From Cohnella fermenti (GTDB taxonomy: Bacteria > Bacillota > Bacilli > Paenibacillales > Paenibacillaceae): a stretch of 64,000 bases of DNA. The notes below the pieces were generated by a model that had not been told where the DNA came from, did not search any database, and saw only the letters and a program-made list of their open reading frames with translations. The stretch lies in assembly GCF_004801405.1 (NCBI RefSeq), contig NZ_SSOB01000031.1, positions 1 to 64,000 of the forward strand. Direction: 5' to 3'. The stretch's first letter is position 1. Each line of letters opens with the position of its first letter. A program made the translations under genes and the position numbers. Below, in pieces: positions 7,128 through 15,901 of this stretch.

Positions 7128-8765
7128 CTATTGATTGCCGATATTCTCTCCTGTGAATAAGGCGACCGCCCGGCGAAGCTGAAGCCGGATCGACACCGGG
7201 TTGTACGGGACCCAGTCGTCCATCTCCAATTCGTGTACGCGACCGTTCTTCACGGCGGGAAGCTCCTTCCATTCGGCAGAGCCGAACACATTGCCGGAAT
7301 GAGCGGTAGAACCTGCGGCATCGGGCCAAACGATCACCAGTATCCGATCTCCCGCATACAACGGAAGATCGGAGATTCGGATCGGAACAGAGTGGAACCG
7401 GTCCCCTCGCTCCTCCAACTCCTGCCGGATTCTCTCCGGGGGCGTCAAGCCCAACGAGTGGTAAATGATGCAGCCGACGTTGCGCCCGCCGTAGACCAGC
7501 AATTGCTCCGGCTTGATGACGAATATCGTCACCGCCTCCTTCGCAAGCTCACCCCGATGAACAAGTTCGCGCGCAACGCGTTCCTCTTCCGAGAATTCCT
7601 CCAGCCATTGCTCGGCTGCGTCGCTTCTCCTTAGCAGGCTTGCGATCAGGCGCAGATGCTCTCTCCAGCCCAGTTCCATCCACGAGATTCGCATGACCGG
7701 GGCGACAACTCGCAACTGCTCGGCACGAAGCCCCAGCTCTCGCAGATGCTCGTCCGCGGCGATAATGAGCTCGATTCCGTTCTGAACCAGCGCTGCGCGA
7801 ATCTGCTCGATCTCGCTTCCGACGTTCACGAACTTCATCGATCGGGGAGGCTGGACATCCTCCGCGTTCACGTACTCGTTCGTCTCGGACAACAGAACGG
7901 TCGGCTCCACGCCGAGCAGCATCAGATGACTCGCGTACGGGGCAAGCAGGACGGCTATCCGCCCGATCGAGCCTCCGTTATAGCCGGAGGGAGACGCGCC
8001 TGTCTGCTGCTTAAAGCGCCGGCTCAGATAAAATTCGTCCTTATAGCCGACCTTCTGCGCGATCTCCCGAAGCGTTCCGGAGCCGCCAAGCAGCAGTTCC
8101 TTGGCTCGGTTAAGGCGCAGACGGGAGAGGTAGTCATTAGGCGAGAGTCCGGTCAGTTGCTTAAACAGGATCGAATAGTGCGACGGGCTGACCCCCGCCA
8201 TCTCCGCCAGCAGGCCCCGGGTTATCCGCTCCGAAGAAGAACTCTCCAGATAAGCGAGGCTTCGCTCCATCGAGGGCTGCTCCCCCGGAGACGGCTTGGG
8301 CTCCCGCGCTTCCAGCAATTCGATCAGGATCTGGTGAAGCAGCAACTGATTCCGCAAGTGGCGGGCCTCGCTGTCCGCGAGCCGGTTCCGGAACAGTTCC
8401 TCCATTCTCGAGAGTATGGACGGCGCACTCTCCAGGAGGAAGATTTTCCCATTGGCGACGAATTCGCTCTCCCGGATCAAGGCGTACGGCGGCTCGGAGC
8501 GTTCGTGGATACCGATGGTCAGCTTATATACGTGGAGAGGCCGGTTCCGGCTCGCCGTCAAGGAGACGGGAAGGCTCCTCGGGAGCAGGAGCAGGCTCCC
8601 CGTCTTCAGCTCGAAGGATAAGTTCGCCGCTTGCAGCGAGCCTTCGCCGTCGGCGACTGCGATTACCGCGGGATTGCGGTCCATTAATTCTATAGCGGGC
8701 CGGCTTGAAGTCAGGTAGACGGATCGTATGCTATTGACGGAGTACAATGGGAACCGGGATTCCAT
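7128..8765 (-). CDS. AraC regulator fused to a siderophore-binding-protein-like domain (Btr-like)
   Basis: The protein has 545 residues if it starts at ATG 8765 (MESRFPLYSVNS). The open frame continues upstream to 8894, but that part overlaps the end of the neighbouring AraC gene, so I prefer 8765. It has three parts. The first is an N-terminal cupin-like sensor. The second is the AraC double helix-turn-helix (about 170-270: ITRGLLAEMAGVSPSHYSIL and LREIAQKVGYKDEFYLSRRF). The third is a C-terminal domain of about 270 residues shaped like a ferric-siderophore binding protein (IAVLLAPYASHLMLLGVEP ... LLVYGGRNVGCIIYHSLGL). This matches B. subtilis Btr (YbbB), which senses ferri-bacillibactin inside the cell and activates siderophore uptake. 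The neighbouring binding-protein gene is its likely target. Confidence 0.85.
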   Translation of the reverse strand: MESRFPLYSVNSIRSVYLTSSRPAIELMDRNPAVIAVADGEGSLQAANLSFELKTGSLLLLPRSLPVSLTASRNRPLHVYKLTIGIHERSEPPYALIRESEFVANGKIFLLESAPSILSRMEELFRNRLADSEARHLRNQLLLHQILIELLEAREPKPSPGEQPSMERSLAYLESSSSERITRGLLAEMAGVSPSHYSILFKQLTGLSPNDYLSRLRLNRAKELLLGGSGTLREIAQKVGYKDEFYLSRRFKQQTGASPSGYNGGSIGRIAVLLAPYASHLMLLGVEPTVLLSETNEYVNAEDVQPPRSMKFVNVGSEIEQIRAALVQNGIELIIAADEHLRELGLRAEQLRVVAPVMRISWMELGWREHLRLIASLLRRSDAAEQWLEEFSEEERVARELVHRGELAKEAVTIFVIKPEQLLVYGGRNVGCIIYHSLGLTPPERIRQELEERGDRFHSVPIRISDLPLYAGDRILVIVWPDAAGSTAHSGNVFGSAEWKELPAVKNGRVHELEMDDWVPYNPVSIRLQLRRAVALFTGENIGNQ

Positions 8766-8778
8766 CCATTCCGGAGCC

Positions 8779-9606
8779 TCATTCGTATTCAAGGGCCATG
8801 CCTCCAATATTACCCTTCCGGAATCCGCTGGGGGTCGTGCCGATCCAGCGGCGGAATTGATCGATAAAATGGTTGTAGTTGTGAAACCCGACATCGTACG
8901 CGACTTCCGAGGCGCTTCGATGGGTATGCTCCAGCAGCAGGGCGGCTTGGCGAATCCGCATCTGATTCAGATTGTCAATAATGGACAAGCCGGTCTGCTC
9001 CTTGACCAGATGGGACAATCGGGAGGCGGAGATTCCGATCGTCTTGGCCAGCCGGTCGACCTGAACCGGATTCCTCATATGAATGGACAAATAATGCAGC
9101 GCTTCCGCCACCCTCGAGTCCAGCTTGCGATTGCGCCGCTGCGACAGCAGGAGCAAGATTTCGCGAAGCGAGTTCACGCACAGCTCATGCCAGAATTCGT
9201 TGCGTTCTCTCGAGTCGGAGAGAATTCGGCGGAAGGCCTCATGCAGCCGCGAACGGGTCGAGCTGCTCTCGAACGGCTGCAGGAGCAGAGGCTCGATGGG
9301 CAGCAGCTGTTCCCCGACGGAACCGGAGGAGAAGTGCGCCCATACGAAGTTCCATGTGTCATCTTGGACCGTTCCGTACACATGGGGTGTCCCCGGTTTA
9401 AGCAGGACAAGGTCCCCTTCGGCGCATTCGATCGTACTGTGCGGCGTCTTGAAGTACCCCTTGCCGCTTAAGGTAAAGGCGATGAGCCAATCGTCCCTGC
9501 CGGAAGGGCGGTTGGTCGCATAAGTATCGTCTACTTGAAAATGTCCCGAAATTATGACTCCGTAGGATTTTCCGCTGTAGCCCGACGGTTCGACGTATTG
9601 CTCCAT
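8779..9606 (-). CDS. AraC-family transcriptional regulator with cupin sensor domain
   Basis: The protein has 275 residues. Residues about 15-150 form a cupin-type effector domain (GDLVLLKPGTPHVYG). The C-terminal 100 residues hold the AraC helices (VDRLAKTIGISASRLSHLVK; ASEVAYDVGFHNYNHFIDQF). It is divergent from the dioxygenase/isomerase pair starting at 9726, with 119 bases between starts. Regulators of this type commonly control such divergent sugar genes, so it is the likely switch for that pair (inference). The downstream Btr-like gene begins 13 bases after its stop, so the two regulators may share a transcript even though they probably answer different signals. Confidence 0.88.
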   Translation of the reverse strand: MEQYVEPSGYSGKSYGVIISGHFQVDDTYATNRPSGRDDWLIAFTLSGKGYFKTPHSTIECAEGDLVLLKPGTPHVYGTVQDDTWNFVWAHFSSGSVGEQLLPIEPLLLQPFESSSTRSRLHEAFRRILSDSRERNEFWHELCVNSLREILLLLSQRRNRKLDSRVAEALHYLSIHMRNPVQVDRLAKTIGISASRLSHLVKEQTGLSIIDNLNQMRIRQAALLLEHTHRSASEVAYDVGFHNYNHFIDQFRRWIGTTPSGFRKGNIGGMALEYE

Positions 9607-9725
9607 GGCAAGACCTCCTCCGAATTGATTATAGCAGAATAGCGTGACTCATAAGCAGGATAGATACTGCCTCGCTCCGAGGATTATAAATATACTTAGC
9701 GTAGGATCGATAAGGAGGAGATAAC

Positions 9726-10535
9726 ATGTCGTACTCGCTGAATTATTTAACCGAAGAGCAGAAGAGGCAGTTCGAGCAGGAGGGGTACCTCATCGTCAAA
9801 GGGTTATTCGATAAGCAGCAGATTCAGGAGATTGAAGACACCTTCGAGGCAATCGGCCGCAACCCGGTGCCGGGTCACTTCGAACCGGATTTGTCCGACG
9901 AATCGGGCGACCCTTTGAAGCGGTATCCGCGCGTCATGCACCCGCATCGCTTCAACGAGGCGGCCAAGAGATACATGCTGCACCCCCCGGTACTGGCTGT
10001 GTTGGAGGATCTGTACGAAGAGCCGCCGTTGGCCGCGCAGAGCATGTTCTATTACAAGCCTCCCGGCGCCAGAGGCCAGGCGCTTCACCAGGACAACTTC
10101 TACCTGAAGGTCGAGCCGGGGAACTGCATCGCCGCGTGGACGGCCGTCGATGCGGCCGACTTGGAGAACGGCAGCTTGATGGTCGTGCCGAAGACGCAGG
10201 ACTACGATATCGTCTGCCCGGAATTGTCGGACGCGAAGGAGTCCTTCACCACGCATTACGTTAAACCGCCGAAGGAGCAGAAAGTGATGCCCGTATCGAT
10301 GGACCCGGGAGACGTGCTCTTCTTCAACGGGAATCTGATTCACGGCTCCTATCGCAACAAGACGAAGGATCGGTTCCGCCGCTCGTTCATCTGCCACTAC
10401 GCGAACGAGTCGGCCTCGCAGATCAGCCACTTCTACAGGCCGCTGTACCGGGCGGACGGGTCGGAGGTCGACTTGAAGGAGAATCCGGACGGAGGGCCTT
10501 GCGGTGTCGAATTCGAGAATGTTTATCCGCACTGA
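9726..10535 (+). CDS. Phytanoyl-CoA dioxygenase (PhyH) family Fe(II)/2-oxoglutarate oxygenase
   Basis: The protein has 269 residues, with ATG 9726 behind AAGGAGGAG. The iron ligands can be seen as H121-x-D123 (ALHQDNFYL) and the distal H206 (NGNLIHGSYR). R217 or R219 (DRFRRSF) is placed to bind 2-oxoglutarate. It is a double-stranded beta-helix protein that would hydroxylate or oxidatively cleave a small substrate in the cytoplasm. The next gene overlaps it by 32 bp and encodes a TIM-barrel isomerase, and an AraC sugar regulator is divergent. The substrate is therefore more likely a carbohydrate or ether-linked sugar than a fatty acid. That last point is inference from context. Confidence 0.87.
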   Translation: MSYSLNYLTEEQKRQFEQEGYLIVKGLFDKQQIQEIEDTFEAIGRNPVPGHFEPDLSDESGDPLKRYPRVMHPHRFNEAAKRYMLHPPVLAVLEDLYEEPPLAAQSMFYYKPPGARGQALHQDNFYLKVEPGNCIAAWTAVDAADLENGSLMVVPKTQDYDIVCPELSDAKESFTTHYVKPPKEQKVMPVSMDPGDVLFFNGNLIHGSYRNKTKDRFRRSFICHYANESASQISHFYRPLYRADGSEVDLKENPDGGPCGVEFENVYPH

Positions 10536-11436
10536 TTCGGCGGCGGGGTCGCCAAGGCTTGACGTGCAGATGTCTTGGTGGGGAATGGAGGGCTTGGAGA
10601 CAAGCGCGAAGGCGCGAACCGACGAGGAACGGGCGGCGCGGATTGCGGAAGCGGGCTTCGACGGGATCAACGGACCGCTCCCCCCACCGGAGGAAGCGGA
10701 GCGCTGGCGGCGTCTGCTGGAGCGCTACGGTTTATCGTTCAGCGTGAACGCGTACCCGAGGACGGCCGAGGACTTGGAGAGGTTTCTGACGCGGGTGCAG
10801 GAATACGGATCATACGGGGAATACGGGGAATACGGGGCTGTGCAGCATGTCAATGTCCAGGTCATGATGCCTTTTGTCATTGGGGAGCCCGCCGTTGATC
10901 TGCTGCGCGAGCTCGATCGGCTAGCCGGGGAACGAGGAATCCCGGTGTATATCGAGACCCACCGCGGAACGATTACGCAGGATCTGCTTCGCACTGTCGA
11001 CTATGTGCAGAAGCTGGAATCCCTGCGATTGACTATCGACTTGTCGCATTACGTCGTTGCGGGCGAGATGCATACCGTATCGGAGGAAGCCGAGCGCTTG
11101 TTCGACAAGCTCCTTCGGCGAGCGTCCGCGTTCCATGCGAGAGTGTCGAACGGCGAACAGGTTCAGGTCGACGTCGGTCCCGGCGGCGAGCACCCGATGC
11201 TGCGAAACTTCGAACGCTGGTGGGGCGACGGAATGCGGCTGTGGCAGGCAAGCGCCGGCCCGGGAGACGTTTTGCCGTTCGTGGTCGAGCTCGGACCTCC
11301 GCCGTACGCGATTGCCTTGGACGAGCATGCGGGACGAACGGCCGAGCTCGGCGACCGTTGGCAGCAGTCGCTATTGTACCTGAGGACGGCCAGACGGCTG
11401 TGGGCGGAGGCGACGGAGGGAAGCGGCCGCCGATGA
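10504..11436 (+). CDS. TIM-barrel sugar phosphate isomerase/epimerase-like protein
   Basis: The protein has 310 residues. The GTG start at 10504 has GGAGGG 7 bases upstream and lies inside the dioxygenase gene (32-bp overlap, other frame). The sequence has the AP-endonuclease-2/xylose-isomerase-like pattern: EAGFDGING, then E in VYIETHRGT, D in LTIDLSHYVV, H in FHARVSNG and a late E in FVVELGPP as likely metal ligands. An unusual short tandem repeat of 9 bp (TACGGGGAA-like, about 10806-10838) encodes GSYGEYGEYG in a surface loop before the third strand. It probably acts on the product of the dioxygenase. Exact reaction unknown. Confidence 0.75.
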   Translation: MSNSRMFIRTDSAAGSPRLDVQMSWWGMEGLETSAKARTDEERAARIAEAGFDGINGPLPPPEEAERWRRLLERYGLSFSVNAYPRTAEDLERFLTRVQEYGSYGEYGEYGAVQHVNVQVMMPFVIGEPAVDLLRELDRLAGERGIPVYIETHRGTITQDLLRTVDYVQKLESLRLTIDLSHYVVAGEMHTVSEEAERLFDKLLRRASAFHARVSNGEQVQVDVGPGGEHPMLRNFERWWGDGMRLWQASAGPGDVLPFVVELGPPPYAIALDEHAGRTAELGDRWQQSLLYLRTARRLWAEATEGSGRR

Positions 11437-11539
11437 AGTCGTGGGGTCGGGGGTTGCCGGGTTTTATGCGAAAAAAATAGAAGACAGCGGCCGGATCAGC
11501 GACCCGAGGAGGCAAGCGGACGGTCGTATATGGAACGAA

Positions 11540-11573
11540 GCCCGAAACCCTGCGCGAGAGCAGGGTTTCGGGC
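11540..11573. terminator. Perfect 13-bp hairpin, weak terminator candidate
   Basis: GCCCGAAACCCTG (11540-11552) and CAGGGTTTCGGGC (11561-11573) are perfectly complementary with an 8-base loop. No T-run follows, so it is either a factor-assisted terminator for the 10504 gene or a stable 3' end. The remaining bases between 11437 and 11606 show nothing else. Confidence 0.55.
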
Positions 11574-11606
11574 TATTCGTATGCGCGCAGCTTCAAAAAG
11601 AAAGCG

Positions 11607-11634
11607 TTGACATGAATATAAAATTGTATATAAT
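11607..11634 (+). promoter_or_regulatory. Sigma-A promoter of the 11.7-22.2 kb operon with overlapping operator-like palindromes
   Basis: TTGACA at 11607-11612 and TATAAT at 11629-11634 are separated by 16 bases. The -10 lies inside the quasi-palindrome ATTGTATATAAT (11623-11634), and further AT-rich inverted sequences continue to about 11680. FCD-type GntR repressors often bind such short AT palindromes, and the last gene of the operon encodes one. Direct autoregulation is therefore a reasonable reading (inference). Confidence 0.7.
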
Positions 11635-11688
11635 CATAAATATAATAATACAATATAGATTATTATATATTATCAAGGGGGATAGAGG

Positions 11689-12540
11689 ATGCTGGACAAT
11701 GGCTTGCATCTGGCCTCGGGACGCTGGAGAGCGACGGTTCTGCCCGGCTTCGGCGCCAATACCGTACGCCTTCGCTACATGGATCAAGATATCTTGCGTT
11801 ATCCCGACCGGATGGAGCAGCTTAGGGGGAATCCGCACGTATACGGCATGCCGCTGCTCATTCCTCCCAATCGGGTGAAGGACGGTACGTTCGGCTTTGA
11901 CGGCAGAACATACCGCCTGGAGATCAACGAGCCGAGGCATGCGAACCACATCCATGGCGGCATGGCGGACGCTCCGTTTACGATCGTACGGGCAAGCGGG
12001 AGAGAGGCGGTATGCGAGTATGAGAACCGCGGGGAGCGCTATCCGTTCCCCTTCCGGATGACGGTCTCGGCATCCGTGAACGACGATGGCTTCCGCCAGG
12101 AGATTGTCATCCTGAATACCGGCGACACCGACATGCCCGTTGTGCTGGGCATTCACACGACCTTCATCGAGCCGGACTCGTTCCGCGTGCCGATCGGACA
12201 GCGTTGGGAGACGAACGACAGGTACTTGCCAACCGGCCGGATGCTGGAGCTGACAGAGCGGGAGCGAGAATACCGCGAAGGCTGCCTTGCCGGCGGAGAG
12301 CCGATCTCCGGCTTCTACACGGCAAGCGGACAACGGGCGATCATCGGCGATTTCGGTTATTGGGCATCGGATCATTTTACGCAATGGGTGCTGTTCAACG
12401 GTGGGGGCGGCAAGGGATTCCTGTGCGTCGAGCCGCAAAGCGGGCCGGTTAACGGGCTGAACCGCACAGACGGTTATCTGCGATTACCAAGAGGGGAGAG
12501 CGCACGGTTCTGGACCGCCGTCTCCCGAGAAGGAGCATGA
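11689..12540 (+). CDS. Aldose 1-epimerase family protein
   Basis: The protein has 283 residues. ATG 11689 follows a purine-rich GGGGATAGAGG. The galactose-mutarotase beta-supersandwich fold is recognised from LPGFGANTVRLRY at the start, HANHIHGGMADAPF near residue 85 with the catalytic-type histidine, TTFIEPD in the middle and FLCVEPQSGPVNGLN near the end, where the glutamate base sits. It equilibrates the anomers of a free sugar, or holds a related sugar. It opens a nine-gene operon for import and breakdown of a carbohydrate. Its stop overlaps the next start region. Confidence 0.85.
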   Translation: MLDNGLHLASGRWRATVLPGFGANTVRLRYMDQDILRYPDRMEQLRGNPHVYGMPLLIPPNRVKDGTFGFDGRTYRLEINEPRHANHIHGGMADAPFTIVRASGREAVCEYENRGERYPFPFRMTVSASVNDDGFRQEIVILNTGDTDMPVVLGIHTTFIEPDSFRVPIGQRWETNDRYLPTGRMLELTEREREYREGCLAGGEPISGFYTASGQRAIIGDFGYWASDHFTQWVLFNGGGGKGFLCVEPQSGPVNGLNRTDGYLRLPRGESARFWTAVSREGA

Positions 12541-12542
12541 TC

Positions 12543-13970
12543 ATGGCCAAAGTACACATCGACACTTCGAAGACGATAAGAGAGCGGCAGCGCCTGGAGA
12601 GCTATCAGAACTCGACGCTGCGCTACACGCCGCCGGCCGACTTTCCGGAGTTCTGGGCGGAGAAGCATGGCCGTCCTCGCATCATGCGCTGTTGGGTGAC
12701 GCTTGACGAGGTGTGGGACTACCGAACCGACGAATACTTCTGGAATTATCGGATCGGGGTTAACCGCTATCGGGACGACCCGCAGCATCACGAATACGAT
12801 TGGGGCTCGACGGTGCCCTCCGAGGTGGACGTTCAGGATTATTTGTCCGCGCATAGCCGAACCAGCGATGAACTCCTGCTCAATCTGCGGAGATACGAGA
12901 AGGAGACCCAGCGGGGAATCGTCTCCCTGGACAAGTATGAGGAGGTCGTCGAGAAGGTCATTGAATATTACAAAAACCTGTACCCCAACATCCGCTACAT
13001 CGAGCCGTGCAACGAGAGCGACTACGTCTGCTTCGGAGGCATCGATACGGCACATTATTACAAGCTGTACCAGCGTGCCTACAAGGCGGTCAGAAGGCTG
13101 AACGAGCGATACGGCTACGCGGTTCCGCTGGAGATCGGCGGCACGGCGATCAATGCCGTAATGGACCGTCCGCATCTGTGGCGAGAATTCCTGCAGCAAT
13201 TAGCCAACGATCGCGACGAGAACCGTCAGATCAATTATTATTCCATGCACGATTACAATGGCCATCCGAGTCGGCTGAAAATATTTTACGAAATGCATCA
13301 TGCGTGGATCAAGGAGCTCGGCTTGCCCGACCTGCCCATTTTTGTAGATGAATACGGTTTCACGCAGACGACGGGCGTCTGGACGGACAGCTTGAGGAAC
13401 GCTTCCGGCGTGCTCTCGGCCATGATCCTGTCCACGCAGCTTCCCGGCATGCATATTTTCCCGTGGTGCACCTTCCATAATCCGTCCTATCAGATGTCGT
13501 TTACGCAGTACTTGCTGCTGGAGGACGGACAATATGCTTCCACGCCCAACGGGAATGCGATGCGCATGCTGAGCATGCTGAAGAAGAACGAGCTGGAGAT
13601 GCAGGGCGAGCAGCAGCATCAGATCATGGCCACGGGCGACGAGACCGGCTATGCCCTGCTGGCGACGAATCCGACCGACAAGCCGCTGGCCGTCGATCTG
13701 ATGCTGCGCCGGCTCCGCGACACCCAGGTGACGATAACGGAATATCGGGTCGATGCGCTGAACAACAACCGGCTTACCGGACCGGCCTGCACCGAGCTGG
13801 GGCTGACGAACCGCTGGAACGAGTGGGTGAAGGGACCCGAGCAGGGGGTCGACATTCGCCGAGTGCTGGAGCCCTACGGATTTACGCTGTGGCTGGTGGA
13901 GCCTTATAAGCTCGCGTCTCCGCTTCCGACCACTCACTCCTTGAGCCTGAGCGTCAACGGAGTCCAGTAA
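12543..13970 (+). CDS. GH39-like clan-A glycoside hydrolase
   Basis: The protein has 475 residues. I choose ATG 12543 (MAKVHIDTSK) because AGGAG lies 7 bases before it; ATG 12537 would be too close. The (beta/alpha)8 barrel shows a putative acid/base glutamate E158 in IEPCNESDY (position of the clan-A NE pair) and a nucleophile E270 in IFVDEYGF, 112 residues apart. A small beta domain follows. It has no signal peptide, so it would cleave imported oligosaccharides in the cytoplasm. GH39 members are beta-xylosidases and alpha-iduronidases, and this protein is a distant relative. Its linkage specificity is open. Close spacing places it in the operon with the epimerase and the importer. Confidence 0.7.
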   Translation: MAKVHIDTSKTIRERQRLESYQNSTLRYTPPADFPEFWAEKHGRPRIMRCWVTLDEVWDYRTDEYFWNYRIGVNRYRDDPQHHEYDWGSTVPSEVDVQDYLSAHSRTSDELLLNLRRYEKETQRGIVSLDKYEEVVEKVIEYYKNLYPNIRYIEPCNESDYVCFGGIDTAHYYKLYQRAYKAVRRLNERYGYAVPLEIGGTAINAVMDRPHLWREFLQQLANDRDENRQINYYSMHDYNGHPSRLKIFYEMHHAWIKELGLPDLPIFVDEYGFTQTTGVWTDSLRNASGVLSAMILSTQLPGMHIFPWCTFHNPSYQMSFTQYLLLEDGQYASTPNGNAMRMLSMLKKNELEMQGEQQHQIMATGDETGYALLATNPTDKPLAVDLMLRRLRDTQVTITEYRVDALNNNRLTGPACTELGLTNRWNEWVKGPEQGVDIRRVLEPYGFTLWLVEPYKLASPLPTTHSLSLSVNGVQ

Positions 13971-13996
13971 CCGCATCGTTAAGAGGAGGAACCGGA

Positions 13997-14956
13997 TTGA
14001 AGAATTCGACCGGAACACTGCGGCGAGGCAAGGAATCGGCCGTGCTGCAGCGACTTGCCGCCATCAGAAAGGACAAATTTCTCTATTTGATGGCTTTGCC
14101 GGGCATACTTTTTTTTCTCGTATTCCATTATGGGCCGATGTACGGCTTGATCGTCGCTTTTAAGGATTACAATATCTATCAAGGCATCTTCTCCAGCGAA
14201 TGGGTTGGATTGGCCAACTTCCAGGAGCTGTTCGAGTCGTCGGGGTTCAAGAGGGCGCTGCTCAATACGGTCATCATCGGGTTCTATCAATTGCTCTTCG
14301 TCTTTCCCGCACCGATTATTTTGTCCATTCTGATCAATGAAGTGGTGCATACGCGCTTCAAGAAGTTTGTGCAAACCGTCGTTTATTTGCCGCACTTCGT
14401 GTCCTGGATCGTCATTGGCGGCATTCTGTACGCGATCTTGTCGCCGACGACCGGCATTGTCCAAGAAGTGGCCGATTGGTTCGGTCTTGGCGATTCCGTA
14501 ATCAATCTGATGGGCAGCACCGAGTATTTCCGCAGTATTCTGATCGCCTCAAGCATCTGGAAGGAGGCCGGCTTCGGCACCATTCTGTACTTGGCGACGA
14601 TCGTAACGATCGACCCTTCCTTGTACGAAGCGGCCAAGGTGGACGGAGCGAGCAAGCGGCGTCAGATCTGGCACATTACGCTGCCGGGGCTGCGCACGAC
14701 GATCGTCATTCTGCTTATCTTCCATGTGGGCAACTTCCTTAATGTGGGACTGGAGCAGGTGTACGCGTTATACAACCCTGCCGTCTACGAGGTCGGAGAG
14801 ATTCTGGATACTTACTTGTACAAGCTCGCGTTCGAGAGCGCGAAGTACGATCTGGCAACGGCTTCCGGGCTGTTCAAATCGTTGGTGGGCTTAACCCTTG
14901 TGCTGTTCACCAACTATGCGGCGAAGAAGATCGATCGGGACAGCGGCTTTATCTAA
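13997..14956 (+). CDS. CUT1 sugar ABC transporter permease, LplB type
   Basis: The protein has 319 residues and starts at TTG 13997, with AAGAGGAGGA about 6 bases before it. Six hydrophobic segments are visible, starting with LMALPGILFFLVFHYGPMYG. The coupling motif EAAKVDGASK in the loop before the last helices contacts the ATPase. This subtype typically imports oligosaccharides or uronate-containing fragments. It pairs with the permease at 14972 and the lipoprotein at 15902. No ATPase gene is in the operon, so an MsmX-like shared ATPase is expected. Confidence 0.92.
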   Translation: MKNSTGTLRRGKESAVLQRLAAIRKDKFLYLMALPGILFFLVFHYGPMYGLIVAFKDYNIYQGIFSSEWVGLANFQELFESSGFKRALLNTVIIGFYQLLFVFPAPIILSILINEVVHTRFKKFVQTVVYLPHFVSWIVIGGILYAILSPTTGIVQEVADWFGLGDSVINLMGSTEYFRSILIASSIWKEAGFGTILYLATIVTIDPSLYEAAKVDGASKRRQIWHITLPGLRTTIVILLIFHVGNFLNVGLEQVYALYNPAVYEVGEILDTYLYKLAFESAKYDLATASGLFKSLVGLTLVLFTNYAAKKIDRDSGFI

Positions 14957-14971
14957 AGGGAGGACAACGGT

Positions 14972-15844
14972 GTGCAAAAACAACCAGTCAGATGGGGGCT
15001 CGGATTGCTTTACTTCTTCCTGGGACTGATCACGGTCGCGACCCTGTATCCGTTCTGGCACGTTCTGATGTATTCCATTAGCGATCCGAAGCGGGCGATG
15101 AGCGGGGGAATGTTCTTGCTGCCGCGAGGGTTGGCGTTCGATTCCTACAGCATGCTGTTCCGCAATTCCTTGATCTTCGACGCCTATTCCAATTCCTTGT
15201 TCCGGCTATTCGTGGGGACCTTGATTAACGTTGCGCTGACGGCAATGCTGGCCTATCCGTTATCCATCCGCAGATTCATCGGAAGGACGCCGATTACGCT
15301 GCTCATCTTCTTCACGATGCTGTTTAACGGCGGCATGATTCCGACCTACTTGCTGGTCAACGGCTTGGGACTCGTGGACACGCTGTGGGCGTTGATCGTC
15401 CCGTCCGCGATCAGCGCATGGAACTTCTTTATTATGAAAAATTACTTCCAGGGTCTTCCGCCGGAGCTGGAGGAATCGGCCAACATGGACGGCGCCTCGC
15501 CGCTGCGCACCTTGTTCGCGATCATTCTTCCGGTATCGATGCCGGTCATTGCGGCCATCGCGCTGTTCTACGGCGTGTGGCACTGGAACGCTTACTTTGA
15601 CGCGGTGCTGTACTTGCATTCCCAGGATAAGCAGGTATTGACCCTGTTCCTGAGATCGATGATGAACTTCAGCGCCACCGAATCGACCCGCTCGATGAAC
15701 GATTCGATGACGGTTGCCAACATCTCGGAGGAATCGGTCAAGATGGCGACCATCATAGCGACGATGCTCCCGATGCTGCTCATCTATCCGTTCCTGCAGA
15801 AGTACTTCGTCAAGGGGGTGCTTATCGGCTCCGTTAAAGGATAA
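14972..15844 (+). CDS. CUT1 sugar ABC transporter permease, LplC/YtcP type
   Basis: The protein has 290 residues. The GTG start at 14972 has AAAGGGAGGA upstream. It is a six-helix inner permease with the signature EESANMDGASPLRTLFAIIL, which is the EAA loop for ATPase contact. It forms a heterodimer with the 13997 product, from which it is separated by 15 bases. In typical members the long periplasmic stretch after helix 1 (SISDPKRAMSGGMFLLP) faces the binding protein. Confidence 0.92.
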   Translation: MQKQPVRWGLGLLYFFLGLITVATLYPFWHVLMYSISDPKRAMSGGMFLLPRGLAFDSYSMLFRNSLIFDAYSNSLFRLFVGTLINVALTAMLAYPLSIRRFIGRTPITLLIFFTMLFNGGMIPTYLLVNGLGLVDTLWALIVPSAISAWNFFIMKNYFQGLPPELEESANMDGASPLRTLFAIILPVSMPVIAAIALFYGVWHWNAYFDAVLYLHSQDKQVLTLFLRSMMNFSATESTRSMNDSMTVANISEESVKMATIIATMLPMLLIYPFLQKYFVKGVLIGSVKG

Positions 15845-15901
15845 GTCCGATTGGAAACGGCAAGTCAAATTCGTATTGAGACGATCGAGGAGGGTCCAGG
15901 T

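Noticed and set aside
10806..10838. Frameshift in the isomerase gene at the 9-bp repeats
   Set aside because: The repeat unit is a multiple of three and the frame stays open on both sides, so it only adds a short loop.
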